Source: Alteromonas sp. KC3 (lineage in GTDB: Bacteria > Pseudomonadota > Gammaproteobacteria > Enterobacterales > Alteromonadaceae). Taken from it: a stretch of DNA of 64,000 nt. The notes beneath the pieces were generated by a model that saw nothing but the letters and a program-made list of their open reading frames with translations, did not search any database and had not been told where the DNA came from. Position numbers and translations under genes: made by a program. Positions 19,668-27,778 of the stretch are shown piece after piece. Positions within the stretch are counted from its first letter, which is position 1. Every line of letters starts with the position of its first letter. The DNA is taken from contig NZ_AP024235.1 in the NCBI RefSeq assembly GCF_016756315.1, positions 806,001-870,000 on the forward strand. Reading direction: 5' to 3'.

Positions 19668-20154
19668 CTTCTTTAATACTTCTTAGGTAATCAATAAACC
19701 CTACGGGTAATGTATGACCGCGGTATAACAATTCACCTTCGGTTGAGACAATAGCAATAACGGGTGTCCCTATGACTTGATAAGCATTGCTTATCTCGTA
19801 TGATTGATCAAAAACGATGGGAAACGCGATGTCATATTTGCTCATATATCGGACTATGTCAGCTTCTTCATCTTCTATCCCCACGTTGACACCAATAACA
19901 TTGATAGCGTCATAAAACTCAGAGTGAATGGTAACTAATGAAGGTGTCGCTTTTTTACAGTATGGGCACCACGTAGCCCAAAAATAGAGTAAAGTCGGTT
20001 TTTCTAGCCACTTGTCCTTAAGCTCGAACTGGTCGCCATTGATGGTTGAAACGGTGAAGTTGGGAGCGCGGAATTCAGCCTCTGCATAAGTGCTGAATGG
20101 GTATGCTCCAGCAATAAGTAAAAAAATTAAAGCAACACTTTTTAAGTTAAACAT
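19660..20154 (-). CDS. TlpA/ResA-type periplasmic thioredoxin-like protein
   Basis: 164 residues: signal peptide (to about residue 24, TYAEA), a redoxin core with the active-site CPYC at residues 63-66 (FWATWCPYCKK), and the cis-proline loop GTPVIAIV. It would reduce or oxidise cysteines outside the cytoplasm. In this operon the obvious client is the cysteine-rich precursor BufA, or the metal sites it protects. It starts 15 bases after the DUF2063 gene. Confidence 0.88.
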   Translation of the reverse strand: MFNLKSVALIFLLIAGAYPFSTYAEAEFRAPNFTVSTINGDQFELKDKWLEKPTLLYFWATWCPYCKKATPSLVTIHSEFYDAINVIGVNVGIEDEEADIVRYMSKYDIAFPIVFDQSYEISNAYQVIGTPVIAIVSTEGELLYRGHTLPVGFIDYLRSIKEGD

Positions 20155-20169
20155 GTTGGGTTCTCAATA

Positions 20170-20919
20170 CTATGATATTAATGAAACAAGCCAATGTTTT
20201 TGAATAGCTTCTTGAAGCCAACTGGGCATGTCGAATGAAGGATACTTGTCGAGTAAATATTCAAGAGAGTGACTTTTTTGAATGTCGTGCAGCCACAAGT
20301 AAGTCGCTTCTGACGTACGCTCTACTCTCATTAACCCCATTTCATCTTGATAAATAACAAAATAATAGAAACCTTGCGGGGCAAGCAACGTGTCCTGCTG
20401 AGGCTCATAAGTTGTGTCAGTTTGCATTCGCCTAAAGCTGTCTAACGCATATGGGCTTTGAATGATAGAAACACCGTCTTGCAGCTCGATAAATACGTTG
20501 CCTAAATCGTCTTTGGCTAACGCACTGAAGCTGTCGCGGTCAAATGGCCGCCGCGCTTTTCTAAAGCCAGTATGAAGTTTCCACTCTACATCGATGACAT
20601 CTGTTAAATAAGGGTGGGCGTCATTAAGCTCGCTATTTGCAACAAGCAAAGAGAGTGAAGAACCCCATTGTGCCCAATCTCCATGGCGTGGCTTTTCCTG
20701 CGCGAGTAGTCGTATAGCGAGTGTCAATGTGACTTGCTCACCCACCATCGATTCAAAAATGGGATAGCTTATCGATAACGCTCTATGAGCAGTATGAATG
20801 AGGTTACTACGATAAATCCGTTGCGCCTTATCGCTGAGTAACACGGTATCTTCATTTGTAAAAATTGAGTCGATCAGTGCATTTTGGTATTGCAGTGGAG
20901 TGAGGTCGTTATTTTTCAT
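20170..20919 (-). CDS. bufC: DUF2063 protein, RiPP precursor-recognition partner (BufC-like)
   Basis: 249 residues. The N-terminal DUF2063 region is recognisable by RIYRSNLIHTAHRALSISYPIFESMVGEQ and the spacing to a second block LTDVIDVEWKLHTGF. DUF2063 proteins are the standard partner of DUF692 (MNIO) enzymes and are thought to present the precursor leader. The older label 'putative DNA-binding domain' is not evidence of DNA binding. It overlaps the MNIO gene by 11 bases. Confidence 0.85.
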   Translation of the reverse strand: MKNNDLTPLQYQNALIDSIFTNEDTVLLSDKAQRIYRSNLIHTAHRALSISYPIFESMVGEQVTLTLAIRLLAQEKPRHGDWAQWGSSLSLLVANSELNDAHPYLTDVIDVEWKLHTGFRKARRPFDRDSFSALAKDDLGNVFIELQDGVSIIQSPYALDSFRRMQTDTTYEPQQDTLLAPQGFYYFVIYQDEMGLMRVERTSEATYLWLHDIQKSHSLEYLLDKYPSFDMPSWLQEAIQKHWLVSLIS

Positions 20920-21817
20920 CGTCCTTTAACTCGCTCAGTGTTGAATGGAACTTTCGCGCTTTTTTCGCTTCAGAATTGAGTTCCTGCCACGACGGTAAAT
21001 CGTTGTCCCACTCTATAAGGGTTGAAGCGTTGGTAAATAAAGTGGTTGCGTGTCGGTACAGCATCCAACCTTCTTCATCTACAGGTTGGCTGTGATCATC
21101 AACAATAAGCTCGCCTGCTGGTGGTTTACTGCTGCCGGCTAAGTGAATTTCTTCTACCGCATCTGACACAATAGAAGACAACCATCTTGTTGCTGCGGGT
21201 ATCACGTCTTTTGAAGTACGTGCGAAGTTTCTTTGATTTACCACTATATTGTTAATATCAACTAATAAACCACATTGTGTTCTTGATACGAGTTCAGATA
21301 AAAAGTCGCATTCATACATAGGGTCGTAAGCGTGATCTAAGTAGCTGACAATATTCTCAACCAGCAATTTTCTACCGAGTGTTTGTTGGACATGATCAAC
21401 ATTATTCACCAGTATATCTAGATGGGCCCTATCGAAGGTGAGCGGAAGCAAATCACCGGAATGCACAGGTTGGTTATTTATCGTGCCCCAACTGAAGCTA
21501 GCATGATCTGAAATATGAATTGGATTTACTCGCTCCACGAGTTGCTTAAAAGGTCGTAGATAGGAAACAGGCACACCATTTGCTGAGCCCAAACCCATAG
21601 CGGTGCCGTGAATACTCATTGGATATCGCGCGTTTACAGCCTCGAGATAATCAATAAGTTTTCCACCCTCAGCGAAAAAGTTCTCTGCATGTATTTCAAT
21701 AAAGTCGGTGGAGTCTACTTTGTCATTCAACGCGTCGGAATAATGCTGATGACGCAAGCCAACACCAAAATTGGGTAGAGTATTTGATGTAGTTTGCGCT
21801 TCATCTTTGTTTGACAT
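20909..21817 (-). CDS. bufB: DUF692 multinuclear non-haem iron oxidase (MNIO, BufB-like)
   Basis: 302 residues with the TIM-barrel DUF692 pattern. Likely metal ligands are visible in order: FIEIHAENFF, MSIHGTAMG, HISDHASF, LLVENIVSY, LLVDINNIV, EIHLAGSS, VDDHSQPV, LIEWDND. MNIO enzymes oxidise cysteines of a small precursor; in bufferins they make thiooxazole-type copper-binding groups. It starts with a good GGAG, 30 bases after bufA. Identification of the family is firm; the exact product is inferred from context. Confidence 0.93.
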   Translation of the reverse strand: MSNKDEAQTTSNTLPNFGVGLRHQHYSDALNDKVDSTDFIEIHAENFFAEGGKLIDYLEAVNARYPMSIHGTAMGLGSANGVPVSYLRPFKQLVERVNPIHISDHASFSWGTINNQPVHSGDLLPLTFDRAHLDILVNNVDHVQQTLGRKLLVENIVSYLDHAYDPMYECDFLSELVSRTQCGLLVDINNIVVNQRNFARTSKDVIPAATRWLSSIVSDAVEEIHLAGSSKPPAGELIVDDHSQPVDEEGWMLYRHATTLFTNASTLIEWDNDLPSWQELNSEAKKARKFHSTLSELKDDEK

Positions 21818-21847
21818 AAGTAGTCTCCACCGCCTTTAAACTTGCGC

Positions 21848-22132
21848 TTATTGCTCTTTGTTTTGCTGGTAGCGACGTTTCGCTTCCGCTTTGAGCATGC
21901 CACCTAATGATTCGCATGTACCTTTTGCAACCAACTTCCATTCGCCTGGATCATTGTCGACAGTTGACTGACCTGCACATGAGTGTGTGCCAGCTAAGTT
22001 TCCACAGTCATTTTGGCCCGCTGCTGAAATGCCGTAACATTTTTCTTTTGCAGCAGCTTGCACTGGCGCGGTAATTGACGTTGTAAGCACTACGGCAAGC
22101 GCCGCAGCGGCTAGTTTAGTCTTGTTATCCAT
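21848..22132 (-). CDS. bufA: Bufferin-type RiPP precursor (DUF2282, BufA-like)
   Basis: 94 residues: a Sec-type signal peptide (residues 1 to about 27, APVQAAA) and a core with four cysteines at 32, 43, 52 and 73 in the DUF2282 motifs EKCYGI, NDCGNL, HSCAGQS and [12 protein letters not shown]2282 proteins with this pattern are bufferins, copper-chelating peptides modified by an MNIO and exported. Immediate downstream MNIO and DUF2063 genes support this. The Lys/Arg/Gln-rich tail is disordered. Confidence 0.92.
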   Translation of the reverse strand: MDNKTKLAAAALAVVLTTSITAPVQAAAKEKCYGISAAGQNDCGNLAGTHSCAGQSTVDNDPGEWKLVAKGTCESLGGMLKAEAKRRYQQNKEQ

Positions 22133-22142
22133 TGATTTTTCC

Positions 22143-22472
22143 TCATTTTTTCAAAAGCTGGATGTGTGAATCTAGCCATTGAGTCAAGTCGTTATACGAC
22201 TGCAGGCCAATTCGTTCATCTAATCGTTTATCGCTGTGCATTAGCACTAATGCGGGAATGGCTCTTAGCCCAAGCTCCCTCATCATTTCAAACTTTTCAT
22301 CAGCATCAATTTTCACTACGCGAACTTTCGCTTTGTAGGCTTCTGTTAACATTGACATCGATGGACCAAGTTGTTTGCAAGGTGCACACCACTGAGCAGT
22401 GAAATAAAGCAGAACCAATTCAGGCTCTGCGATAGTAGTGCCTGCATGTGAATCATCAGGTACTAAATTCAT
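22143..22472 (-). CDS. Cytoplasmic thioredoxin
   Basis: 109 residues with a thioredoxin fold: active site WCAPC (C29, C32), cis-proline AIPALVLM, no signal peptide. It is six bases from the YHS gene and ten from bufA, so it is co-expressed with the precursor. A cytosolic thioredoxin could keep BufA cysteines reduced before the MNIO acts; that role is inferred. Confidence 0.88.
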   Translation of the reverse strand: MNLVPDDSHAGTTIAEPELVLLYFTAQWCAPCKQLGPSMSMLTEAYKAKVRVVKIDADEKFEMMRELGLRAIPALVLMHSDKRLDERIGLQSYNDLTQWLDSHIQLLKK

Positions 22473-22478
22473 GTTGGC

Positions 22479-22955
22479 TTAGTCCTCAGCGTTCGCTTCA
22501 GCAACAGTAAGGGTTTCGATGCCATCCCATACGCGGTAAGCCGTTTTTAGGTTACCTGGAATGTCTTCCATCCATTTCTTCTGTACTTGCTTGTTAAGGT
22601 TTAAGTAAAGCTTGTCACCTTTGATTAAAAAGGCGCTTGGATCTACGTCTAGCTTTTTGTTTAGCGCAACACCCATTGCACAGTAGCCACCGAATTGAGG
22701 TGCATACTTATCGGTGTTTGATTTAAAAAGGTCACGGTTTTTAGCACTAGAAAAGCGGTAGATAGCGCCGTCGTGCGTTGCAGTGTACTGCGCAGAACCT
22801 TCTACTGCTTTGTTGCTAACAAAGTAAGCTACAGGGTCGTAACCGTGGATTGCCACGTCATTCTGTTCAACGTTAACCGCAGAGGCGAATGTGAAGCTAC
22901 TGAAGATAAGTGCGCTTGCTGCACCAATTAACTTAAGCGTTTTAGATACTTTCAT
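22479..22955 (-). CDS. Secreted YHS-domain protein
   Basis: 158 residues: signal peptide (residues 1 to about 25, TFASA) followed by a YHS domain (HGYDPVAYFV, YRFSSAKNRDLF, YAPQFGGYCAMGVALNKK) and a C-terminal KKWMEDIPGN segment typical of the 'YHS domain (seleno)protein' family. YHS domains are often linked to metal handling. It is the first gene of the bufferin operon. Start 22955 is chosen for the signal peptide and AAGGAAA ribosome site; the open frame extends 34 codons further without support. Confidence 0.87.
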   Translation of the reverse strand: MKVSKTLKLIGAASALIFSSFTFASAVNVEQNDVAIHGYDPVAYFVSNKAVEGSAQYTATHDGAIYRFSSAKNRDLFKSNTDKYAPQFGGYCAMGVALNKKLDVDPSAFLIKGDKLYLNLNKQVQKKWMEDIPGNLKTAYRVWDGIETLTVAEANAED

Positions 22956-23296
22956 TTTCGTTTCCTTAATATACCAGTCAAATTTAGAGAGAAGAGACGA
23001 CCTCAATCTCTGAAATATATTTAAGCAAATGCAAAACGCTCGAATGAAACCGATCATCTAGAAAGATCGACAAATTGTTCAAAGTTGAAAATAAAAAAAT
23101 GAGACTGCTGGATAAAAGCGTGTTGTAAATGAGTGCAAGGCGCGGGGTCAGAAGAGAGACTAAAAACAAAGAGTAGTAAGACAGAAAGTAGCAACACAGA
23201 AAGTAACAAAACAGAAAGTATCATACGCAAAGAAATAATTGAATTGTTGATGCGATTGCTGACGTGAAATTTAAATTGGCGACTTAAGTGCTTAAG
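22956..23296. other. Leader/promoter region of the bufferin operon
   Basis: AT-rich DNA with no gene. It contains three spaced copies of ACAGAAAGTA (listed separately). Nothing else stands out. Confidence 0.6.
23181..23220. repeat. Three direct repeats of ACAGAAAGTA at 15-bp period
   Basis: Exact 10-base copies start at 23181, 23196 and 23211, with five-base spacers GCAAC and ACAAA. The 15-bp period is about one and a half helical turns. The array lies about 225 bases before the YHS gene that opens the bufferin operon, a plausible regulator-binding array. Confidence 0.8.
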
Positions 23297-23785
23297 CTAT
23301 TGATTCGTAAGTTTGCTTTTTGTTTTCGCTAATGTGGTTTCGATATCGCTCACTTCTTGCTTTAAAATGATTGATATCTGGTTTGTGCACAATTCTTGGT
23401 AACTTGAAAGGTACAACAAAATAAACTCTTTCTGACTGATTATATGCTTCTGCTTTTTTAGTGTAATTACCACTGTACTGTCGTTATTTTCGGTATATAT
23501 CTTTTTACAGAGGCTCGCGAATAATGATAGCGATACCTTTTCCATCAATGCGCCATTAAAAATTCGGTTTGCAATTTTGTACCAAAAAATACTTGGCTTG
23601 TTTTTTAATATAAAAGCCGTGGCGTCATGTAAATCTTTTAATTCCATCATGCGAAATTCTTGTCGAACAATATCAATCACTTTATTAGCAAATGGTTTAC
23701 TGTGTGTGGCATTTCGTACTAAAAATAAAACTGATCGTCTCAAGGTCGAGCTGCCATTAATAAATGGCTGTCGCAGAAGCGACAC
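23297..23785 (-). CDS. Putative divergent ECF-sigma-like protein
   Basis: 162 residues from a GTG start that directly follows an in-frame TGA. The last 45 residues (SQKEFILLYLSSYQELCTNQ, then ISIILKQ and TTLAKTKSKL) fit the spacing of a sigma70 region 4 helix-turn-helix. The N-terminal part does not show a clear region 2, so it may be a degenerate sigma factor or an unrelated HTH protein. An internal ATG-ATG at about 23650 is an alternative start. It lies upstream of the bufferin operon on the same strand, and ECF sigma factors are known regulators of bufferin genes. Confidence 0.5.
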   Translation of the reverse strand: MSLLRQPFINGSSTLRRSVLFLVRNATHSKPFANKVIDIVRQEFRMMELKDLHDATAFILKNKPSIFWYKIANRIFNGALMEKVSLSLFASLCKKIYTENNDSTVVITLKKQKHIISQKEFILLYLSSYQELCTNQISIILKQEVSDIETTLAKTKSKLTNQ

Positions 23786-23916
23786 TCAGCGCGTTTTTAT
23801 TTTCAAAAAATGACAGAAACTGATTCCGCTTTTACCCGTCTTATCATTGAAAAACAAACTGATTACCATAGCGCTCAGTTTACAAAACCCTTAAATGACA
23901 TTGAGAGGAGTTAGCT

Positions 23917-24573
23917 ATGTCTCATCCGATTATCGAAGATCTCAACAAGCGTTATACGGTCAAAAAGTATGACAGCAACAAGCGTATTGATGCCCAAGAC
24001 CTCAATGTAATCCTTGAGGCAATGAGATTATCTGCGTCTTCTATCAACTCTCAACCGTGGAAGTTCGTGGTTGTTGAGAGTGAGCAGGCGAAGCAACGCC
24101 TGCATGATACCTTTGCTAACAAGCATCAATTCAATCAGCATCATGCAAAAGAAGCATCACATATTATTTTGTTTGCATACGATCCTAAATTCACTAAAGA
24201 AAAGTTTGTAAAACGTGTAGATGCTGAAGTGTCATCGGGTCACTTGCCTGAATCTATGCGTGAAAATTTCATGGGAGCTTATGCTTTTGCTGAAATGAAT
24301 ACAGATGACAACGGCAACAATGCCCAGTGGACAAAAGCGCAAGTCTATCTGGCTTTGGGTAATGTACTTCACACCGTAGCTCGGTTAGGTATTGCCTCTA
24401 CGCCAATGGAAGGAGTAGACCCTGACCTTATCGGCGAGCTGTTCAAAGACGAACTAGATGGTCACGTTTGTGAAGTAGCCCTCGCCATGGGTTACCCAGA
24501 TACAGAAGAAGACTGGAATTATGGCTTGCCTAAAGCCCGATTAGCAAAAGAGGATGTGATTGCCATTGTATAA
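23917..24573 (+). CDS. NAD(P)H nitroreductase (NfsB-like)
   Basis: 218 residues of the FMN-dependent nitroreductase family: LNKRYTVKKYD at the start, LSASSINSQPWKFVVVES for FMN and substrate binding, and the C-terminal GYPDTEEDWN. Such enzymes reduce quinones, nitroaromatics or flavins. It has a GAGAGGAG ribosome site and is monocistronic, ending in a terminator. Confidence 0.9.
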   Translation: MSHPIIEDLNKRYTVKKYDSNKRIDAQDLNVILEAMRLSASSINSQPWKFVVVESEQAKQRLHDTFANKHQFNQHHAKEASHIILFAYDPKFTKEKFVKRVDAEVSSGHLPESMRENFMGAYAFAEMNTDDNGNNAQWTKAQVYLALGNVLHTVARLGIASTPMEGVDPDLIGELFKDELDGHVCEVALAMGYPDTEEDWNYGLPKARLAKEDVIAIV

Positions 24574-24601
24574 TTAGGCATTCATGTTTTGGCAATTATA
24601 T

Positions 24602-24628
24602 AAAGCCCTAGACAACTAGGGCTTTTTT
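24602..24628 (+). terminator. Terminator after nitroreductase gene
   Basis: AAAGCCCTAG-ACAA-CTAGGGCTTT, a perfect 10-bp stem followed by T. Confidence 0.93.
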
Positions 24629-24775
24629 AGGCGGTAAAGAAATTTGTTATGCTTTACCTTGAGTAATGTCTTTTATTCCCCACATTTAATGCGTAGTATC
24701 AATCGCACTCAATAGAAAATTTATAGAGTAGTTGCTCTGAAACCAAATGCTTCACGTCCAACGTTTTATCACTAC

Positions 24776-25126
24776 ATGCCGCTTGTTTTGGCATGGGCGT
24801 TGTCGTGCCTAGTATTTAGCGCTGGTTTTCAAAGTAAAAGTATTGCTGAAGATGTGGGGTTTACTACTCAATCACTGCTTGCTCAGTTTAACCACTCTGG
24901 CAATAACTATTCGTTACGCTTTAATGGCTTAAGGCTTATCGCTACAGCCCAAACGCTCGATAGTACTGATGATGTAGATGCTTTACCTTCCTACATGTTT
25001 ATCAATGTGCCATCGCGTATTGTTGAAGTGCCTTTCGCGGGAATACCGCATAACAAAGGCAAACAGTCTTATAACTACCCTCGCCCAAGGGGCCCACCTC
25101 ACTTTCTAGATTTTTATAACGCGTAA
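24776..25126 (+). CDS. Hypothetical exported protein
   Basis: 116 residues with a hydrophobic N-terminus (PLVLAWALSCLVFSAGF) that could be a signal peptide or anchor, followed by a polar part with no motif I recognise and a Pro-rich end (NYPRPRGPPHF). It precedes the secDF-like gene by 88 bases on the same strand. It has no strong ribosome site, so the start and reality are moderately supported. Confidence 0.5.
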   Translation: MPLVLAWALSCLVFSAGFQSKSIAEDVGFTTQSLLAQFNHSGNNYSLRFNGLRLIATAQTLDSTDDVDALPSYMFINVPSRIVEVPFAGIPHNKGKQSYNYPRPRGPPHFLDFYNA

Positions 25127-25214
25127 ACGGTACTTCACGGGTACCACCATCGGCGATAGTGCAATTACTCGCAGTGTCGTCGTGCCGTATATATGAAATT
25201 TAGGAAGACTTTCA

Positions 25215-27758
25215 ATGACACGATCACCTATTCGTGGTGTTGTGTATGTGCTTATTGTCATACTTGGCTTACTTAGCGCATTACCCAACGTATTACCACA
25301 TTCAATAAACCAACAATTACCTCAGTGGTACACCTCACATACATTATCTTTGGGCTTAGATTTGCAGGGTGGCTCTCATTTGCTGCTTGAGGCTAATGCC
25401 GATGCACTTGTCAAAAAGCAGCTCGATAGCTTCTCAAGCGATTTGTTTAGTGCGTTAAGAGACGCCAATATTCGTTATTCAAAGAAGTCTAGCGATCAAT
25501 CAAACAGTATCAGTTTTACCCTTCGTAATAGTGATGATGCGCGAATGGTCAAAGAAACTGCATTTCAGGTATCTGCGCAACCATCTGGCTATGGGGCGTT
25601 AGACGTTAGCATCGACAATGCTAACGTTCATCTTGCACTAAGTGAGTTGTATACCCAGCAGCTACTTAAAGATGCGCTTAATCGAAGTGTAGAGGTGGTG
25701 AGAAAACGATTAAATGAAACAGGACTTACAGAGCCAAGCGTAACGCTACAAGGCAGTGATGCCATACTTGTGCAAATGCCTGGGGTGTCGGATCCCACTC
25801 AGGTCAAAAAACTATTGGGTACCACTGCACAAATGACGTTTCACTGGCAAGCAAATAGCCAGTCCACAGCATCAATGACAAAACAAGATGAGTCGGGCAA
25901 TACTTATCGTCTAGAGCAGCGCGTTGCTCTAGAAGGTGAGCATATTACTGATGCTGCCGGGGTGCTCAGCAGTGAAACAGGCCAACCTGTAGTTACGTTT
26001 AAGCTAGATAGTACAGGGGCGAAACAGTTCGCTAGCATGACGCGGGAAAATATAGGTCGAGTGCTTGCTATTGTACTAGATGACAAGGTGGTTACAGCGC
26101 CCGTTATCAATAGTGTGATTCCTGGGGGACGTGGTGAAATTACAGGTAATTTTACTCTACCCGAGGCGCATAATGTTGCCCTTATGCTGAGAACGGGCGC
26201 GCTACCAGTACCACTTGATATTGTAGAAGAGCGCACAGTAGGTCCCGATTTGGGCAGTGACGCTATTCAAACTGGCGTAGAAAGTGGTGTGGCCGGTGCA
26301 TTATTAGTGCTCGCGTTCATGGTGGCAATTTATGGACGATGGGGAGCTATTGCGAGTTTTGCGTTGTGTATCAACATGGGCTTAGTATTTGGCGCTCTCA
26401 CCTTATTTGGTGCCACGCTGACGCTACCTGGTATTGCGGGGATTATTTTAACCATGGGAATGGCAGTGGATGCCAATATCCTAATCAATGAGCGCATCCG
26501 CGAAGAGAGCCGAAAAGGGCGCCCTGCAACTAATGCTATCAATGTCGGTTTTGATAAAGCCTTTGCCACTATTGTGGACTCAAACTTTACTACCCTTATT
26601 GCAGTAAGTTTACTTTTTATGTTTGGTAGCGGGCCAATAAAAGGCTTTGCCATCACCATTGCGCTAGGTTTGATTTCTTCCGTATTTACCGCAGTGGCAT
26701 TAACAAAAATGTTGATGCTCTGGGTTGTGAAGTACCGAAAAGGTAAGCCGGCCACACGAACGCCTTTAACGTTTTCATCACCATTGCTACGAATGAGTGA
26801 CAGTTTAAAAGGAATTAACTTCTTATCGAAACGCAAAATAGCGCTGACACTCTCTGTTGTGCTAACGATGGCGTCGATAGGCCTTTTTGCGAAACCGGGG
26901 CTTCACTATGGCGTTGATTTTACGGGCGGTACTATGATTGAGCTAACGGCCCCTAAGTTGTCAACTGACGAACTGCGCAATGCAATAAGAAGCAGCGGTT
27001 TTGAACAGGTGGCAATCCAGGAGTATGGCAGCGAGCATCATTATTTATTGCGCGCACCGCTAGCAGAGGCGCAGAGTAACGCGCAAGTTGATGGTAGCAA
27101 GGTATCTTATACTGACTCACTTAAAGCCGCGATACAAAACGCTGACAGTCACGTTTCGTTCGATAAGGTAGATGTTGTGGGTCCGAAAGTAAGTGGTGGG
27201 TTTGCTGAGCTATCCATTTTGGCACTGCTAATAGCGGGAGCGGGAATGTTGGTCTACTTGTGGGCGCGATTTGAGGCGCACTTTGCAACTGCGGCACTGT
27301 TAACGGTATTGCTCGACCTTACTAAAACGGTTGGATTTTTCGCGCTTACAGGCATCGAGTTTAATTTAACCGCCGTTGCTGCCCTTTTAGCACTCATTGG
27401 TTATTCAATTAATGACAAAGTGGTTGTACTTGACCGCATACGTGAATTGCTGCGTATAGACCCTACAAAGCCACTGGCAGACACCATCAACGACGCAGTA
27501 AACAGTACGCTAAGTCGAACTGTTTTTACATCGGTCACTACGCTACTTGCGCTTTTACCTATGGCACTTTTTGGTGGCGATGCAGTCGAAAGTTTTGCCG
27601 TACCCATGGTTTTTGCCGTGGTCATTGGCACCTCTTCAACATTGTTTATCACGTCAGCTTTGCTGTATATGTTTGGAGTGCGTCGCGAGCAACAAGGAAA
27701 AGCTCAGCTGAAACCTACATCTGAAGAGATTCAAGCGTCACTGGCGCACATACCATAA
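25215..27758 (+). CDS. Fused SecD-SecF protein translocase subunit (accessory SecDF)
   Basis: 847 residues joining SecD and SecF. The SecD half has the first helix then LGLDLQGGSHLLLE, the periplasmic P1 domain with ETGLTEPSVTLQG, and six helices with GMAVDANILINERIREE. The SecF half starts near residue 530 with FTGGTMIELTAP, then LLALIGYSINDKVVVLDRIRE. SecDF uses the proton or sodium gradient to pull proteins across the inner membrane. Gammaproteobacteria normally have separate secD and secF beside yajC, so this fused copy away from that context is probably a second system. Confidence 0.9.
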   Translation: MTRSPIRGVVYVLIVILGLLSALPNVLPHSINQQLPQWYTSHTLSLGLDLQGGSHLLLEANADALVKKQLDSFSSDLFSALRDANIRYSKKSSDQSNSISFTLRNSDDARMVKETAFQVSAQPSGYGALDVSIDNANVHLALSELYTQQLLKDALNRSVEVVRKRLNETGLTEPSVTLQGSDAILVQMPGVSDPTQVKKLLGTTAQMTFHWQANSQSTASMTKQDESGNTYRLEQRVALEGEHITDAAGVLSSETGQPVVTFKLDSTGAKQFASMTRENIGRVLAIVLDDKVVTAPVINSVIPGGRGEITGNFTLPEAHNVALMLRTGALPVPLDIVEERTVGPDLGSDAIQTGVESGVAGALLVLAFMVAIYGRWGAIASFALCINMGLVFGALTLFGATLTLPGIAGIILTMGMAVDANILINERIREESRKGRPATNAINVGFDKAFATIVDSNFTTLIAVSLLFMFGSGPIKGFAITIALGLISSVFTAVALTKMLMLWVVKYRKGKPATRTPLTFSSPLLRMSDSLKGINFLSKRKIALTLSVVLTMASIGLFAKPGLHYGVDFTGGTMIELTAPKLSTDELRNAIRSSGFEQVAIQEYGSEHHYLLRAPLAEAQSNAQVDGSKVSYTDSLKAAIQNADSHVSFDKVDVVGPKVSGGFAELSILALLIAGAGMLVYLWARFEAHFATAALLTVLLDLTKTVGFFALTGIEFNLTAVAALLALIGYSINDKVVVLDRIRELLRIDPTKPLADTINDAVNSTLSRTVFTSVTTLLALLPMALFGGDAVESFAVPMVFAVVIGTSSTLFITSALLYMFGVRREQQGKAQLKPTSEEIQASLAHIP

Positions 27759-27778
27759 GTTAAACAAAGGTCCCCAAA

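Noticed and set aside
23181..23220. CRISPR array
   Set aside because: The three repeats are 10 bases with 5-base spacers, far too short, and no cas genes exist in the window.
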